Source: Deltaproteobacteria bacterium | GTDB lineage: Bacteria; Myxococcota_A; Polyangia; Polyangiales; JADJMO01 | Reading direction: 5' to 3' | NCBI GenBank assembly: GCA_025363655.1 | Contig: JANYDK010000092.1 | Span: 186,001 to 250,000 of the forward strand | Length of the DNA: 64,000 nt | Shown: positions 51,566-60,776 of the stretch, one piece after another | Layout: every line of letters begins with the position of its first letter | How positions within the stretch are numbered: position 1 is the stretch's first letter | Position numbers and translations under genes: made by a program | The notes under the pieces: generated by a model | What the model was told of the DNA's origin: nothing | Databases searched by the model: none | What the model saw: the letters and a program-made list of their open reading frames with translations, nothing else

Positions 51566-51624
51566 GGGACCAGGATAGACGCCCTCGCCTTGGGATTGTT
51601 CATCGGAAAAACAAGGCCCGTTCG

Positions 51625-51645
51625 CTGTGGCAGGCGACGCCACAG
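51625..51645. promoter_or_regulatory. 21-bp palindrome between FGE-like and ccoI genes
   Basis: CTGTGGC (51625-51631), seven bases, GCCACAG (51639-51645): a perfect 7-bp inverted repeat in the 210-bp divergent region before ccoI. It could be an operator for the oxidase operon or a leader structure. It is not an FNR site (no TTGAT/ATCAA). Confidence 0.45.
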
Positions 51646-51775
51646 TGGCATTCGCGGCCACGCGGGCACGCGCCGAACGCGGACGCAAGCCCTGCAGCGC
51701 TGCGCACGGCTCGCGTCGACCGACCTTCGACGAGCGTTCTAGCGACGAAAATACCGCACGAGATCGGCGTAATTC

Positions 51776-54229
51776 GTGCGCGACTGGCGCGGCCCGACGC
51801 TTGCTGAAGCGCTCGCAAAGCTCGTGTCTGCTTCGCTGCTCATCGACGACTCTGCATTCGCCTGTCTCCACTGCGGCTCGTCTCTGGGCGCGAGCGACGG
51901 ACCCTATTGCTGCAGCGGTTGCGAGCTCGTCGCCGCGCTCCTTCGTCGCGATCACCTCGAGCGCTACTACGACCTTCGCGGCGAACGCGGGCAGCCGGTG
52001 CCGGATGTGCCTTCGTATCGGGACGAGAAGTGGCTCGAGCCGATCGAAGCTCGGCTCGCCGCCTCGAGCGGGCTCTGTCGCGTCGATCTCGACGTGCAGG
52101 GCCTGCATTGCAGCGGCTGCGTCTGGCTCGTCGACGAGCTCTTCCGAAGGCGGGCGGGCGGCGTGCGCGCGCTCGTAAACCCCGCCCTCGGCAAGGTGCA
52201 GCTCTCGATCGAGAGCACGTTCGCGCTCCGTGACTTCGTCCGCGAGCTCGCGCGCTTCGGCTACCTGCTCGGTCCCTCGCTGAAGGGACGCGCCAGCGAA
52301 GCGAGCGACGGCGGTGCATCCCGCGGGCTCCTCGTGCGTATGGGCCTCTGCATCGCGATCGCGATGAACTCGATGATCTTCGCGATCGCGCTCTATGCCG
52401 GGCTCAGCGACGGGCCGGTCGCGCGTCTCTTCCAAGCGCTCAATTTCGGGTTCGGAATCCTCAGCGTGGCCATCGGCGGGAGCGTGTTTCTCCGCTCGGC
52501 ATACGAAGGACTCCGCCGAGGCGTGCTCCACCTCGACACGCCGATCGCGCTCGGGATCCTCCTCGCGTTCGGCTCGTCGACGTGGTCGTTCTTCGCGCGC
52601 GACTCGCGGACGGCGTACTTCGACACGCTCGACGTCTTCATCGCGCTCATGCTCGTCGGGCGCTACCTCCAGGAGCGTGTGCTCGAGCGCAATCGCCTCG
52701 CGCTCCTCGCAGACGACGGCGCAGGCTCGCTGCTGACGCGCCGCATGGGAGCGGGAGGACCCGAGCTCGTGCGCTGCGGCGAGCTCCGTCGAGGAGACGT
52801 GCTCTTGATCGCGCCGGGAGATCTGGTCCCGGTCGAAGGTACGCTCCTCGACGCCCACGCCAGCTGCTCGCTCGATTGGATCAACGGCGAGAGTCGGCCC
52901 CGCGGGTATGCGGTCGGCGAACCGATCCCCGCCGGAGCCTTCCTCGCGTTCGCGTCCGGCGCGGTACGGCTTCACGCGGAGGAAGACTTCGACGACGGTG
53001 CGCTCGTCGAGCTGCTGCGCTCGCCGCTCGACCGAAGCGCGGACTCGCTTCGTGCCTCGCGCATCTCGCCGTTCTGGGACGGCATCGCGCGGCGCTATGT
53101 CGTCTCGGTGCTCGTCGCGGCCTCGATCGGCTTTTTTTCCTGGCTGTTCGTCACCCGCGACCTCGCGCGCGCGCTCGATGTCGTCACCGGTCTGCTCATC
53201 GTCACCTGTCCGTGCGCGTTCGGCATCGCGGTGCCGATGGCCTACGAGCTCGCGCAAGCAGGCCTGCGACGCGCCGGACTCTATGTGCGCTCTCGAGGGT
53301 TTCTCGATCGCGCGCTGACCGTGCGCCGCGTCGTCTTCGACAAGACCGGCACGCTGACGACGGGAACGCTCGGGCTCACGGTCGAGAGTCGCGCGGCGCT
53401 GGCTAGGCTCGGGGACGACGAGGTCGCAGAGCTCCACGCGATGACCTCGCGCTCGACCCATCCCAAGAGCGTGGCGGTGGCACGCGCGATCGCCGCTCGC
53501 GTGCCGCGTCCGATCCTCGACGCGGTGATCTCCGAAGAGGTCGGCTGCGGCCTGCGCATGGACCTCGATGGGCACGCGTGCAGATTCGGCGCCGCCGCTT
53601 GGGCAGGTGCCGAGCGCAATGAAGAGGCCGACGTCGCCTTCACCAAGGACGGCGAGGTGCGCTGCGAGCTGCGCTTCACCGAGGAGATGCGTCCGGACGC
53701 CCGCGTCGAGGTCGAGGAGCTGCGGCGCGACGGCTTCGAGGTCTTCGTGCTCAGCGGCGACGCCGAGGATCGCGTCGCGCAAATGGCGTCGAATTTAGGC
53801 ATTCCCAGCGATCACGCGCTCTCCGCGCGGACGCCGATCGCGAAGATGGCGTGGCTCGATGCGCACGACCACGGCGACACGTTGATGATCGGCGATGGCA
53901 TCAACGACGCGCTGGTGGTCGACGCCGCCTGGTGCAGCGGCACGCCGGCGATCGATCGACCGTTCATGGCGGCGCGCTCCGACTTCTACTTCACCACGCT
54001 CGGGCTCCGTCCGATTCGGCTCGCCCTGCAGACGAGTCGGGCCCTCGCGCAGACCGTGCGCCGGACGCTGCGGGTCGCGCTCGCCTACAACGCTTTGACC
54101 GTGGGTTTGGCCTACGCGGGCCTGATGTCGCCGTTGGTCTGCGCCGTGCTCATGCCGGTGAGCTCGCTGACCACGATGGCGTTCGTCGTCGGTTCGCTCT
54201 CCAGGAGAAGCCCCCTTTGGAAATCGTGA
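51776..54229 (+). CDS. ccoI: Copper-translocating P-type ATPase CcoI/FixI
   Basis: 817 residues from GTG 51776 (a later GTG is possible). N-terminal Cys cluster (CLHCGSSLG...CCSGC), HMA domain with GLHCSGC, then six to eight membrane segments. CPC is Cys478-Pro-Cys480; phosphorylation Asp522 in DKTGT; His562-Pro in the SERCA-like HP motif; GDGINDA hinge. It is the cbb3-type CcoI branch. It loads copper for cbb3 oxidase assembly. It is first in the operon, and overlaps ccoS. Confidence 0.93.
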   Translation: MRDWRGPTLAEALAKLVSASLLIDDSAFACLHCGSSLGASDGPYCCSGCELVAALLRRDHLERYYDLRGERGQPVPDVPSYRDEKWLEPIEARLAASSGLCRVDLDVQGLHCSGCVWLVDELFRRRAGGVRALVNPALGKVQLSIESTFALRDFVRELARFGYLLGPSLKGRASEASDGGASRGLLVRMGLCIAIAMNSMIFAIALYAGLSDGPVARLFQALNFGFGILSVAIGGSVFLRSAYEGLRRGVLHLDTPIALGILLAFGSSTWSFFARDSRTAYFDTLDVFIALMLVGRYLQERVLERNRLALLADDGAGSLLTRRMGAGGPELVRCGELRRGDVLLIAPGDLVPVEGTLLDAHASCSLDWINGESRPRGYAVGEPIPAGAFLAFASGAVRLHAEEDFDDGALVELLRSPLDRSADSLRASRISPFWDGIARRYVVSVLVAASIGFFSWLFVTRDLARALDVVTGLLIVTCPCAFGIAVPMAYELAQAGLRRAGLYVRSRGFLDRALTVRRVVFDKTGTLTTGTLGLTVESRAALARLGDDEVAELHAMTSRSTHPKSVAVARAIAARVPRPILDAVISEEVGCGLRMDLDGHACRFGAAAWAGAERNEEADVAFTKDGEVRCELRFTEEMRPDARVEVEELRRDGFEVFVLSGDAEDRVAQMASNLGIPSDHALSARTPIAKMAWLDAHDHGDTLMIGDGINDALVVDAAWCSGTPAIDRPFMAARSDFYFTTLGLRPIRLALQTSRALAQTVRRTLRVALAYNALTVGLAYAGLMSPLVCAVLMPVSSLTTMAFVVGSLSRRSPLWKS

Positions 54230-54399
54230 TCTTCCAAGTCTTCGTCAGCCTCGTGCTCGGCGTCGGCTCGCTGCTCCTCTTCGCGTTCAGCGCACGCGCG
54301 CGCGACAGCGAGCACGCCGACCGCCTCGCGCTCCTACCCCTCGAAGACGAGGCCCCTTCCCCTCCTGCAACGTCCACCTCTTCCAAAGAGACGCCATGA
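54217..54399 (+). CDS. ccoS: cbb3 oxidase maturation protein CcoS
   Basis: 60 residues, starting at TTG 54217, chosen because AGGAG lies nine bases upstream and CcoS proteins begin MEI. A GTG at 54226 overlapping the ccoI stop is the alternative. One membrane segment (FQVFVSLVLGVGSLLLFAF) followed by an acidic, disordered tail. It overlaps the ccoI end and the ccoN-ccoO start (ATGA). Role: assembly of haem and copper into cbb3 oxidase. Confidence 0.85.
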   Translation: MEIVIFQVFVSLVLGVGSLLLFAFSARARDSEHADRLALLPLEDEAPSPPATSTSSKETP

Positions 54400-56783
54400 G
54401 CACGTCATCGTCATCTCGCACCGAAAAAATCGTCTACGACGACGGGGTCGTCCGCAAGTTCGTCTTCGCCTCGATCGCCTTCGGCATCGTCGCGATGTTG
54501 GTCGGCGCCATCGCCGCGCTCCAGCTCGCGTTCCACCAGGCGAACGTCCATCCCTACCTCTCGTTCGGCAGGCTTCGCCCGCTGCACACCAACGCGGCCA
54601 TCTTCGCCTTCGTCGGCAACATGATGTTCGCGGGCGTCTACTACTCGACGCAGCGCCTCACGAAGCAGCGCCTCTTCTCCAACGTCCTCACCAACCTCCA
54701 TTTCTGGGGCTGGCAGCTGATCATCGTCGCCGCCGCGGTGACGCTCCCGCTGGGGATGACGCAAGGAAAAGAGTACGCCGAGCTGGAGTGGCCGATCGAT
54801 CTCGCGATCACGGCGGTGTGGGTGATCTTCGCGATCAACTTCTTCGGCACGCTCTGGAAGCGCAACGAGAAGAACCTCTACGTCGCGCTATGGTTCTACA
54901 TCTCGACGATCGTGACGGTGGCGGTGCTCCACATCGTCAACAGCATGGCGATCCCGATTTCTCCCTTCAAGAGCTACTCGCTCTTCGGCGGCGCCAAGGA
55001 TGCGCTCATCCAGTGGTGGTACGGCCACAACGCGGTCGCCTTCTTCCTCACCACCCCGATCCTCGGCATCATGTACTACTTCGTGCCGAAGGCCGCCGAT
55101 CGGCCGGTGTACAGCTACCGACTCTCGGTCGTGCACTTCTGGTCCTTGGTGTTCATGTACATCTGGGCGGGGCCGCACCACCTGCTCAACACCGCCCTGC
55201 CCGATTGGGCGCAGACGCTGGGGATGGTCTTCTCGGTGATGCTCTGGGCGCCGAGCTGGGGCGGCATGCTCAATGGCCTCCTCACGCTCCGCGGTGCTTG
55301 GCAGAAGCTCCGCACCGATCCGGTGCTCAAGTTCTTCGCCGCCGGCATCACCTTCTACGGAATGGCCACTTTCGAGGGCCCGCTCCTCTCGATCAAGAGC
55401 GTCAGCGGCCTCGCGCACTACACCGATTGGATCATCGGTCACGTGCACGGCGGCGCACTCGGCTGGAACGGGCTGATGGCCGCGGGGATGTTCTATTGGC
55501 TGATCCCGCGCCTCTACGGCACCAAGCTGCGCTCGACGCGCGCGGCCGACATCCACTTCTGGCTCGGCACCTTCGGCATCGTCCTCTACATGGTCGCGAT
55601 GTGGGTCGGCGGCATCACGCAAGGCATGATGTGGCGCGCGCAGAGGCCCGACGGTGGGCTCCTCTACCAAGGCATTCCCGGCTTCGTCGAGACGCTCGTG
55701 GCGCTGAAGCCGATGTACTGGATGCGCCTCGTCGGCGGCACCATGTACCTCGTCGGGTTCGTGATGATGGGATGGAATCTCATCGCCACCGCCCGCTCCG
55801 GCAAGCCCGTCGACGGCGAGACGACCGTCGTCATCGAGGGCGAAGAGGCCGATTCGCAGGGAAAAACAGGCGCAAAAGTGCGTTGGACCGAGATCGTCTT
55901 CGCGCAGCCGGTGGTGATCAGCTTCCTCGTCCTCGCCACCCTCGCGTGCATCGCCTTCACCAGCGCGATCGGCGCCGGCGCCTTCATGCTCTTCGCCGGA
56001 ACGATCGCCTTCTTCGCCATCTTCTTCGCGCAGCTCTCGAAGAAGCCGGGCGAGTCGACCTGGCACGCACTCCTCGAGGGACGTGCGCTCCTCTTCACCG
56101 TGCTCACCGCCATCGCCGTCCTCATCGGCGGCGCGGCGGAGATCATCCCCGCGCTCGTGGTGCAACAGACCGACGGTGCGGCGACGGCCGCCGGTCGTCC
56201 GTATCGCCCGCTCGAGCTCGAAGGACGCGACATCTACCTGCGCGAGGGTTGCTACGTCTGCCACTCGCAGATGATTCGTCCCTTCACCTGGGAGACGCAG
56301 CGCTACGGCGAGGTCTCGGCGATCGGTGACTCGGTCTACGACCACCCCTTCCAATGGGGCAGCAAACGCACTGGACCCGATCTCGCGCGCGAGGGCGGTC
56401 GCAACCCGAACGAGTGGCACTACACGCACTTGATCGATCCGCGCTCGGTGGTGCCGCAGTCGAACATGCCGCCCTACGCGCACACCGCGAAGTGGAAGCT
56501 CGATTTCACCAAGACGGCGGACAAGCTGCGAGCGATGCGCGCGGTCGGCGTGCCCTACACGCCCGAACAAATCGCCGCTGCGGCCACCGACGCGAAGGCC
56601 CAGGCCGACGGCATCGTCGCCGACCTCGCCACCAAGGGCATCACCGTCGCGCCCGACGCGGAGATCGTCGCGCTCATCGCCTACCTGCAAAAACTAGGGA
56701 CCAACGCGCCGGCGACGAAGACCGCGGCCCCGATCACCCAGCTCGCGCCCCCCGTGAGCAGCACGACCTCTCACGCAGATTGA
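54396..56783 (+). CDS. ccoNO: cbb3-type cytochrome c oxidase subunits I and II, fused (CcoN-CcoO)
   Basis: 795 residues, with CcoN (about 1-475) and CcoO (about 495-795) in one chain. CcoN: RPLHTNAAIFAF, WWYGHNAVAFF, GPHHLLNTALP, and HYTDWIIGHVHGGALGWNG, the helix with the catalytic Tyr and haem ligands. CcoO: membrane anchor, then the c-type haem site CYVCH (Cys619-Cys622-His623). The two are normally separate genes of about 470 and 200-300 residues; fusions are known in some lineages. It reduces O2 with high affinity and pumps protons in the inner membrane. ATGA overlap with ccoS. Confidence 0.93.
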   Translation: MSTSSSSRTEKIVYDDGVVRKFVFASIAFGIVAMLVGAIAALQLAFHQANVHPYLSFGRLRPLHTNAAIFAFVGNMMFAGVYYSTQRLTKQRLFSNVLTNLHFWGWQLIIVAAAVTLPLGMTQGKEYAELEWPIDLAITAVWVIFAINFFGTLWKRNEKNLYVALWFYISTIVTVAVLHIVNSMAIPISPFKSYSLFGGAKDALIQWWYGHNAVAFFLTTPILGIMYYFVPKAADRPVYSYRLSVVHFWSLVFMYIWAGPHHLLNTALPDWAQTLGMVFSVMLWAPSWGGMLNGLLTLRGAWQKLRTDPVLKFFAAGITFYGMATFEGPLLSIKSVSGLAHYTDWIIGHVHGGALGWNGLMAAGMFYWLIPRLYGTKLRSTRAADIHFWLGTFGIVLYMVAMWVGGITQGMMWRAQRPDGGLLYQGIPGFVETLVALKPMYWMRLVGGTMYLVGFVMMGWNLIATARSGKPVDGETTVVIEGEEADSQGKTGAKVRWTEIVFAQPVVISFLVLATLACIAFTSAIGAGAFMLFAGTIAFFAIFFAQLSKKPGESTWHALLEGRALLFTVLTAIAVLIGGAAEIIPALVVQQTDGAATAAGRPYRPLELEGRDIYLREGCYVCHSQMIRPFTWETQRYGEVSAIGDSVYDHPFQWGSKRTGPDLAREGGRNPNEWHYTHLIDPRSVVPQSNMPPYAHTAKWKLDFTKTADKLRAMRAVGVPYTPEQIAAAATDAKAQADGIVADLATKGITVAPDAEIVALIAYLQKLGTNAPATKTAAPITQLAPPVSSTTSHAD

Positions 56784-56802
56784 CGGAGAAAGAAGCAGAG
56801 CC

Positions 56803-56997
56803 ATGTTTGGTCAACTCTTCAGGAACAGTCCGCTCCTCGTCTATCCCATCGCCGCGCTCGCCATCTTCCTGGCGGTGTTCACGGTCATCGTGCTCCGCGT
56901 CTACGGACGCAAGGCGAGCACCTACGACGGCGTCTCGCGATTGCCGCTCGAGTCGGAAGAAGACGACACGAACACCGAGGCACGCCGCCATGTCTGA
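56803..56997 (+). CDS. ccoQ: CcoQ-like subunit of cbb3 oxidase
   Basis: 64 residues: one membrane segment (LLVYPIAALAIFLAVFTVIVLRVYG) and an acidic C-terminus. Its size and position between CcoO and CcoP fit CcoQ. It starts 19 bp after the fused ccoNO and overlaps the start of ccoP by eight bases. CcoQ stabilises the complex. Confidence 0.8.
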   Translation: MFGQLFRNSPLLVYPIAALAIFLAVFTVIVLRVYGRKASTYDGVSRLPLESEEDDTNTEARRHV

Positions 56998-57589
56998 GCG
57001 CGAAACGAAGCCGGCCGAGAAGTCTCCGGGCGAAGATCCCGACAAAGACCGCGTCATCCACGAGTACGACGGGATTCAGGAGTACGACAATCGGCTGCCC
57101 AACTGGTGGCTCTATACCCTCTTCGGCTCGATCATCTTCGCGGGCGGCTATTGGCTGCACTACGAGTCGTTCAAGGTGGGTCCCTCGCCGAAGGTCGCGT
57201 ACGACAAAGAGATGGCGGCGATCAACGCGGCCGAGGCCGAGAAGGTGAAGGCGATGGGCGCCGTCACCGAAGAAGGGCTGCGCACCCTTGCGAAGGACGC
57301 CATCACCGTCGCCGACGGCAAGGCGACCTTCGAGCAGGTGTGCTTCACCTGCCACCTCGCGAACGGCGGCGGAAATATCGGCCCAAATCTCACCGACGGG
57401 TCGTGGCTCCATGGCGGTTCGCCGGAGAAGATCTACCTCTCGATCCGAGACGGTTGGCCCGAGAAGGGGATGCTCGCGTGGGGCCCGCAGCTCGGTGAAC
57501 AGAAGGTGCGCGCGCTTGCCGCCTTCGTCCTCACGATCAAAGGCTCGAACGTCGCGGGGGGGAAGGCGCCGCAAGGGACCGCCGAGTGA
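56990..57589 (+). CDS. ccoP: cbb3 oxidase subunit CcoP, mono-haem short form
   Basis: 199 residues. N-terminal YDGIQEYDNRLPNWWLYTLFGSIIFAGGYW is the characteristic FixP anchor. Only one c-haem site is present (CFTCH, Cys118-Cys121-His122), whereas CcoP usually has two and ~300 residues. The following IGPNLTDGSWLHGG is a usual c-type cytochrome stretch. It feeds electrons to the fused CcoO haem. It ends in GTGA overlap with ccoG. Confidence 0.9.
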   Translation: MSERETKPAEKSPGEDPDKDRVIHEYDGIQEYDNRLPNWWLYTLFGSIIFAGGYWLHYESFKVGPSPKVAYDKEMAAINAAEAEKVKAMGAVTEEGLRTLAKDAITVADGKATFEQVCFTCHLANGGGNIGPNLTDGSWLHGGSPEKIYLSIRDGWPEKGMLAWGPQLGEQKVRALAAFVLTIKGSNVAGGKAPQGTAE

Positions 57590-59004
57590 GTGCGGATCGC
57601 GAAGAGCGCGTGCATCTCCCGATCGTCAAGAGCTCGCTCCGCTCCGATGGCTCGCGCGACTTCGTGCAGCCGGCGGACGTGCGAGGTCGCTTCCAGAACG
57701 CGCGGCGCGTGGTCTACGTCCTCTTGGTGGTGATCTGGCTCCTCTTGCCGATGGTGAAGATCGGCGGCAGCCCTGCCGTCTTCCTCGACATCGAGCACCG
57801 CCGGTTCTTCCTCTTCGGCTCCACCTTCAACGCGCAGGACATCTGGCTCGTCTTCTTCCTCCTCACGGGGGTGGCCTTCGGTCTCGTCTACCTCACCGCG
57901 CTCCTCGGCCGCGTCTGGTGTGGCTGGGCGTGCCCGCAGACGGTGTTCATGGAGGGCTTCTTCCGCCCCATCGAGCGCCTCACCGAGGGGCCACGCGAAG
58001 CACGCCTGAGACGCAATGCGGGGCCGTGGAGCGCCGGCAAGCTCGCGCGCAAGATCGCCAAGCACGCGCTCTTCCTCCTCCTCGCGTTCTTCGTCGCCCA
58101 CGTTTTTCTCGGCTATTTCGTCTCGCTCCCGGGCCTCTTCCGGATGGTGCGCGGACGACCGGGCGATCACCCCGAGGCCTTCGGTTGGGCCGTCGCGCTC
58201 ACCGGCGTCTTCTACGTCGACTTCAGTTGGTTCCGCGAACAGATGTGCCTCGTCGTCTGCCCCTACGGACGCATGCAATCGATCCTCGTCGATCGCGATT
58301 CGCTCGTCGTCGGCTACGACGAGAGGCGGGGCGAGCCACGGGGCAAGGCGGTCCGCAGGGAGAAGAAAGAGGAGGTCGAGCCAAGCGTCGGCGATTGCGT
58401 CGATTGCAAGCGATGCGTCGTCGTCTGTCCGACCGGCATCGACATCCGCAACGGCCTGCAGATGGACTGCATCGGCTGCACCGCCTGCATCGACGCCTGC
58501 GACGAGGTGATGGACAAGCTCGAGCGCCCACGCGGCCTCGTTCGCTACGACTCGCTCGCGGGCCTCTCGCAGGAGAAGAAGCGCGTCTTGCGGCCGCGCA
58601 TGTACGTGTACACCGCGCTCCTCCTCCTCGGCGTGCTGGTAGCGTCGATCGCTTTTCGCAAGCACACCGACTTCGAGGCCAATGTTCTCCGCATCCCTGG
58701 CGCGCCCTTCGTGCTCGACGGCAGCGACGTACGAAATGCCTATGAAATTCACCTCATCAACAAGCTGCCCCGCCGCGAGACCTTCACCGTGGTGCCCGTT
58801 CCGCAGGCCGGGCTCACCTTCATCATGCCGACCCAATCGGTGACGCTCGAGCCGCTCGCGAGCACGCACGTCCCCGTCTTCGTGACGCTCGCGCGCTCGA
58901 GCTTCCAAGGGCAGTTGACGCTGCGACTGACGGTCACCGCCGCGAGCGAGCCGGACGAGCCGATGACGGTGACGACGAGCTTCCTCGGCCCGACGACGCC
59001 GTAG
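57586..59004 (+). CDS. ccoG: Cytochrome c oxidase accessory iron-sulphur protein CcoG
   Basis: 472 residues from GTG. Membrane segments around a 4Fe-4S-binding core: CGWACPQTVFMEGFFRPIERL, CLVVCPYGRMQS, CVDCKRCVVVCPTGIDIRNGLQMDCIGCTACIDACDEVMDK, and a C-terminal Ig-like domain (about 375-470). CcoG is implicated in copper reduction and delivery during cbb3 assembly. It is followed by the 78-residue peptide gene 22 bp downstream, so the peptide and radical SAM genes are likely co-transcribed. Confidence 0.93.
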   Translation: MSADREERVHLPIVKSSLRSDGSRDFVQPADVRGRFQNARRVVYVLLVVIWLLLPMVKIGGSPAVFLDIEHRRFFLFGSTFNAQDIWLVFFLLTGVAFGLVYLTALLGRVWCGWACPQTVFMEGFFRPIERLTEGPREARLRRNAGPWSAGKLARKIAKHALFLLLAFFVAHVFLGYFVSLPGLFRMVRGRPGDHPEAFGWAVALTGVFYVDFSWFREQMCLVVCPYGRMQSILVDRDSLVVGYDERRGEPRGKAVRREKKEEVEPSVGDCVDCKRCVVVCPTGIDIRNGLQMDCIGCTACIDACDEVMDKLERPRGLVRYDSLAGLSQEKKRVLRPRMYVYTALLLLGVLVASIAFRKHTDFEANVLRIPGAPFVLDGSDVRNAYEIHLINKLPRRETFTVVPVPQAGLTFIMPTQSVTLEPLASTHVPVFVTLARSSFQGQLTLRLTVTAASEPDEPMTVTTSFLGPTTP

Positions 59005-59026
59005 GGAGTGGTAGACTCCGCGCCCG

Positions 59027-59263
59027 ATGAGCGGGTCCAACGACGTGCCGCCGGAGTTGCCGCCGCTACCGCCGGGCGTCCTCGCGGTTCGTCTCGGGCC
59101 CGGCGCCAACTGCTCGTCGGTCGGTTCGGTGATCGATTTGCTCTTCGGTGCCGTCGTCGTCAGCGGCGTCCTCTACGCGGCGATTCACGTCGCGGTCGCC
59201 GAGCGACGTGTCGCTCGCGCGCCGAAAGAGCAGGAAAACAAGCCTCCCGAGATCGATTCGTGA
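59027..59263 (+). CDS. 78-aa membrane peptide with GANCSSVGS motif, candidate radical-SAM substrate
   Basis: 78 residues: a Pro-rich polar leader (VPPELPPLPPGVL), the motif GPGANCSSVGS with a single Cys29, a membrane segment (about 36-58: VIDLLFGAVVVSGVLYAAIHVAV) and a charged tail. It overlaps the radical SAM start by four bases (GTGA at 59260-59263). One Cys, Ser and Gly before a helix would suit a modification site for a radical SAM enzyme. It could instead be a copper-handling or subunit-like peptide of the oxidase, similar in size to CcoQ. I know no named family with this motif. Confidence 0.65.
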   Translation: MSGSNDVPPELPPLPPGVLAVRLGPGANCSSVGSVIDLLFGAVVVSGVLYAAIHVAVAERRVARAPKEQENKPPEIDS

Positions 59264-60465
59264 CCACGCTCCCGCCGCTCCGGGCACGCGCCGAGCACTT
59301 CGGTGCCTGGGCTCGGCTCGACGATCGGACGATGGTCGCGCTCGATCGCGAGACCGCGCGCTCGCTCGGCATTCTGGGCGACGAGGTGTGGGACGGCCCG
59401 CAACCGCTCGACACCACCGGTGCTCTCTCCGCCCCCCTCGAGGTCCACGTCGCGATCACCACCCGCTGTCCGGTGCAGTGCACGGGCTGCTATCAGGAAG
59501 CGCGGCCCGAAGGTGTGCACGTCGAGACGACGACGCTCCTCGAGAGCCTCGATGCGCTCGCGGCCGCTGGCGTCTTCACCGTCGCGTTCGGCGGCGGCGA
59601 ACCGCTCACCCACCCTGCGCTCGAACGGTTGGCAGAGCACGCACGTGCACGCGGGCTGACTCCGGTGCTCACCACCAGCGGCATCGGGCTCTCGGAAGAG
59701 CGCGCGCGCTCGCTCGCTGCCTACGCGCAAATCAACGTCAGCCACGACGGCGTCGGAGAAGCCTACGAAGCGGTGCGCGGCTTCGACGGAGGTCACGTCG
59801 CCGAACGCGCGATTCGCACGTTGGTCGCCGCTGGCATTCCCGTCGGCGTCAACGTCGTCCTCACGCGCGACAGCTACGGCGCCGAGGGCGCGCATCTGCT
59901 GGCCACCGTGGCGCACGTCGCGTCGCTCGGAGCCCGGGAAATCCAGCTCCTTCGTTACAAACCAGCCGGACGCGCAGCCTCGCTCGACTACCTCGCGCGG
60001 AGGCTCGCGCCCGTCGACGTCGACGCCCTGCCGAGGGTGCTCGCGGCCTTGGTCGCGCGCGGCGACGTCTCGATCCGCATCGACTGCGCGCTCGTCCCGC
60101 TCCTCTCGCCAGCGTTCGCCGCGCTCGATGCCGCCGAAGCGACGCGAAGGCTCACCTCCCTCGGCGTCTTCGGGTGCGAGGCCGGCAACGCGCTCTCCGC
60201 CGTCAAACCGAGCGGCCTCGTCGCGCCCTGCAGCTTCCTCGGCGAAGGCGAGCTCCCGGTGCGCGATCTCGCGACGGGCTTTGGTGATGACGCCACGCTC
60301 GCTCGGGCACGCGGACACGTCGATCGACCTTCGCCTCCTTGCGACACGTGCAACATCCGCCGCGTCTGCCGCGGTGGGTGCCGCGTCGTCGCAGATCATC
60401 TTCGTCCCCTCGGCGGCCCCGATCCCGAGTGCCCGCGCGTGCGTGCATTCGAGGAGGCGCGATGA
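59260..60465 (+). CDS. Radical SAM/SPASM-domain enzyme coupled to the peptide gene
   Basis: 401 residues from a GTG overlapping the upstream stop. An N-terminal ~50-residue stretch (AEHFGAWARLDDRTMVALDRETARSLG) precedes the radical SAM core: CPVQCTGC with Cys70-x3-Cys74-x2-Cys77, then AFGGGEPLTHP, TTSGIG, VSHDGV. The C-terminal SPASM region has several Cys (about 307-374: FGCEAGN, APCSF, CDTCNIRRVCRGGC). SPASM enzymes often modify ribosomal peptides or proteins by radical chemistry. The adjacent 78-residue peptide is the obvious candidate substrate. Whether the small Cys motif is cross-linked cannot be told from sequence. Confidence 0.85.
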   Translation: MTTLPPLRARAEHFGAWARLDDRTMVALDRETARSLGILGDEVWDGPQPLDTTGALSAPLEVHVAITTRCPVQCTGCYQEARPEGVHVETTTLLESLDALAAAGVFTVAFGGGEPLTHPALERLAEHARARGLTPVLTTSGIGLSEERARSLAAYAQINVSHDGVGEAYEAVRGFDGGHVAERAIRTLVAAGIPVGVNVVLTRDSYGAEGAHLLATVAHVASLGAREIQLLRYKPAGRAASLDYLARRLAPVDVDALPRVLAALVARGDVSIRIDCALVPLLSPAFAALDAAEATRRLTSLGVFGCEAGNALSAVKPSGLVAPCSFLGEGELPVRDLATGFGDDATLARARGHVDRPSPPCDTCNIRRVCRGGCRVVADHLRPLGGPDPECPRVRAFEEAR

Positions 60466-60776
60466 CCGCGCGAGCGCCGAAGACCGCGCTGACGTTCGCC
60501 GCCATCGCCGCGCTGCTCTCGATCCCGGCCACCTACGCCATCCAGCGGCTCGTTCAGGACGCGCTTTTTCCAGATCCAAATCCGGCGCTGGTCACTGCCT
60601 CGCTTCGCATCGCGATGTTCTGGCGGCTCGAGGTGTCGCTCCCGATCGCGCTCGTGATCGGCATCGGTACCCACGCAGCAGCGCAGCGCAACGCAGCTTT
60701 GGTCGCGCGCGTCCTCGAGCCCGCCCTCTACGCCTCGGCTTCGCTCCTCGTGCTGCAATCGATCTTGCGACCATGA
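60462..60776 (+). CDS. Small membrane protein (104 aa) of the radical SAM unit
   Basis: 104 residues from the ATG overlapping the radical SAM stop (ATGA). Membrane segments: LTFAAIAALLSIPATYAI, FWRLEVSLPIALVIGIGTHAA and PALYASASLLVLQSIL; a central polar loop (QDALFPDPNPALVTASLR). No motif recognised. Its stop is overlapped by the next start (ATGA). Confidence 0.65.
   Translation: MTARAPKTALTFAAIAALLSIPATYAIQRLVQDALFPDPNPALVTASLRIAMFWRLEVSLPIALVIGIGTHAAAQRNAALVARVLEPALYASASLLVLQSILRP

Noticed and set aside
51566-53782. Long minus-strand extension upstream of the secreted FGE-like protein, antisense to ccoI
   Set aside because: It runs through the ccoI gene; the true start with a signal peptide is at 51565.
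54226-54228. GTG overlapping the ccoI stop as the start of ccoS
   Set aside because: The TTG at 54217 is better: AGGAG lies nine bases before it and the protein then begins MEI as other CcoS do. Kept as an alternative.
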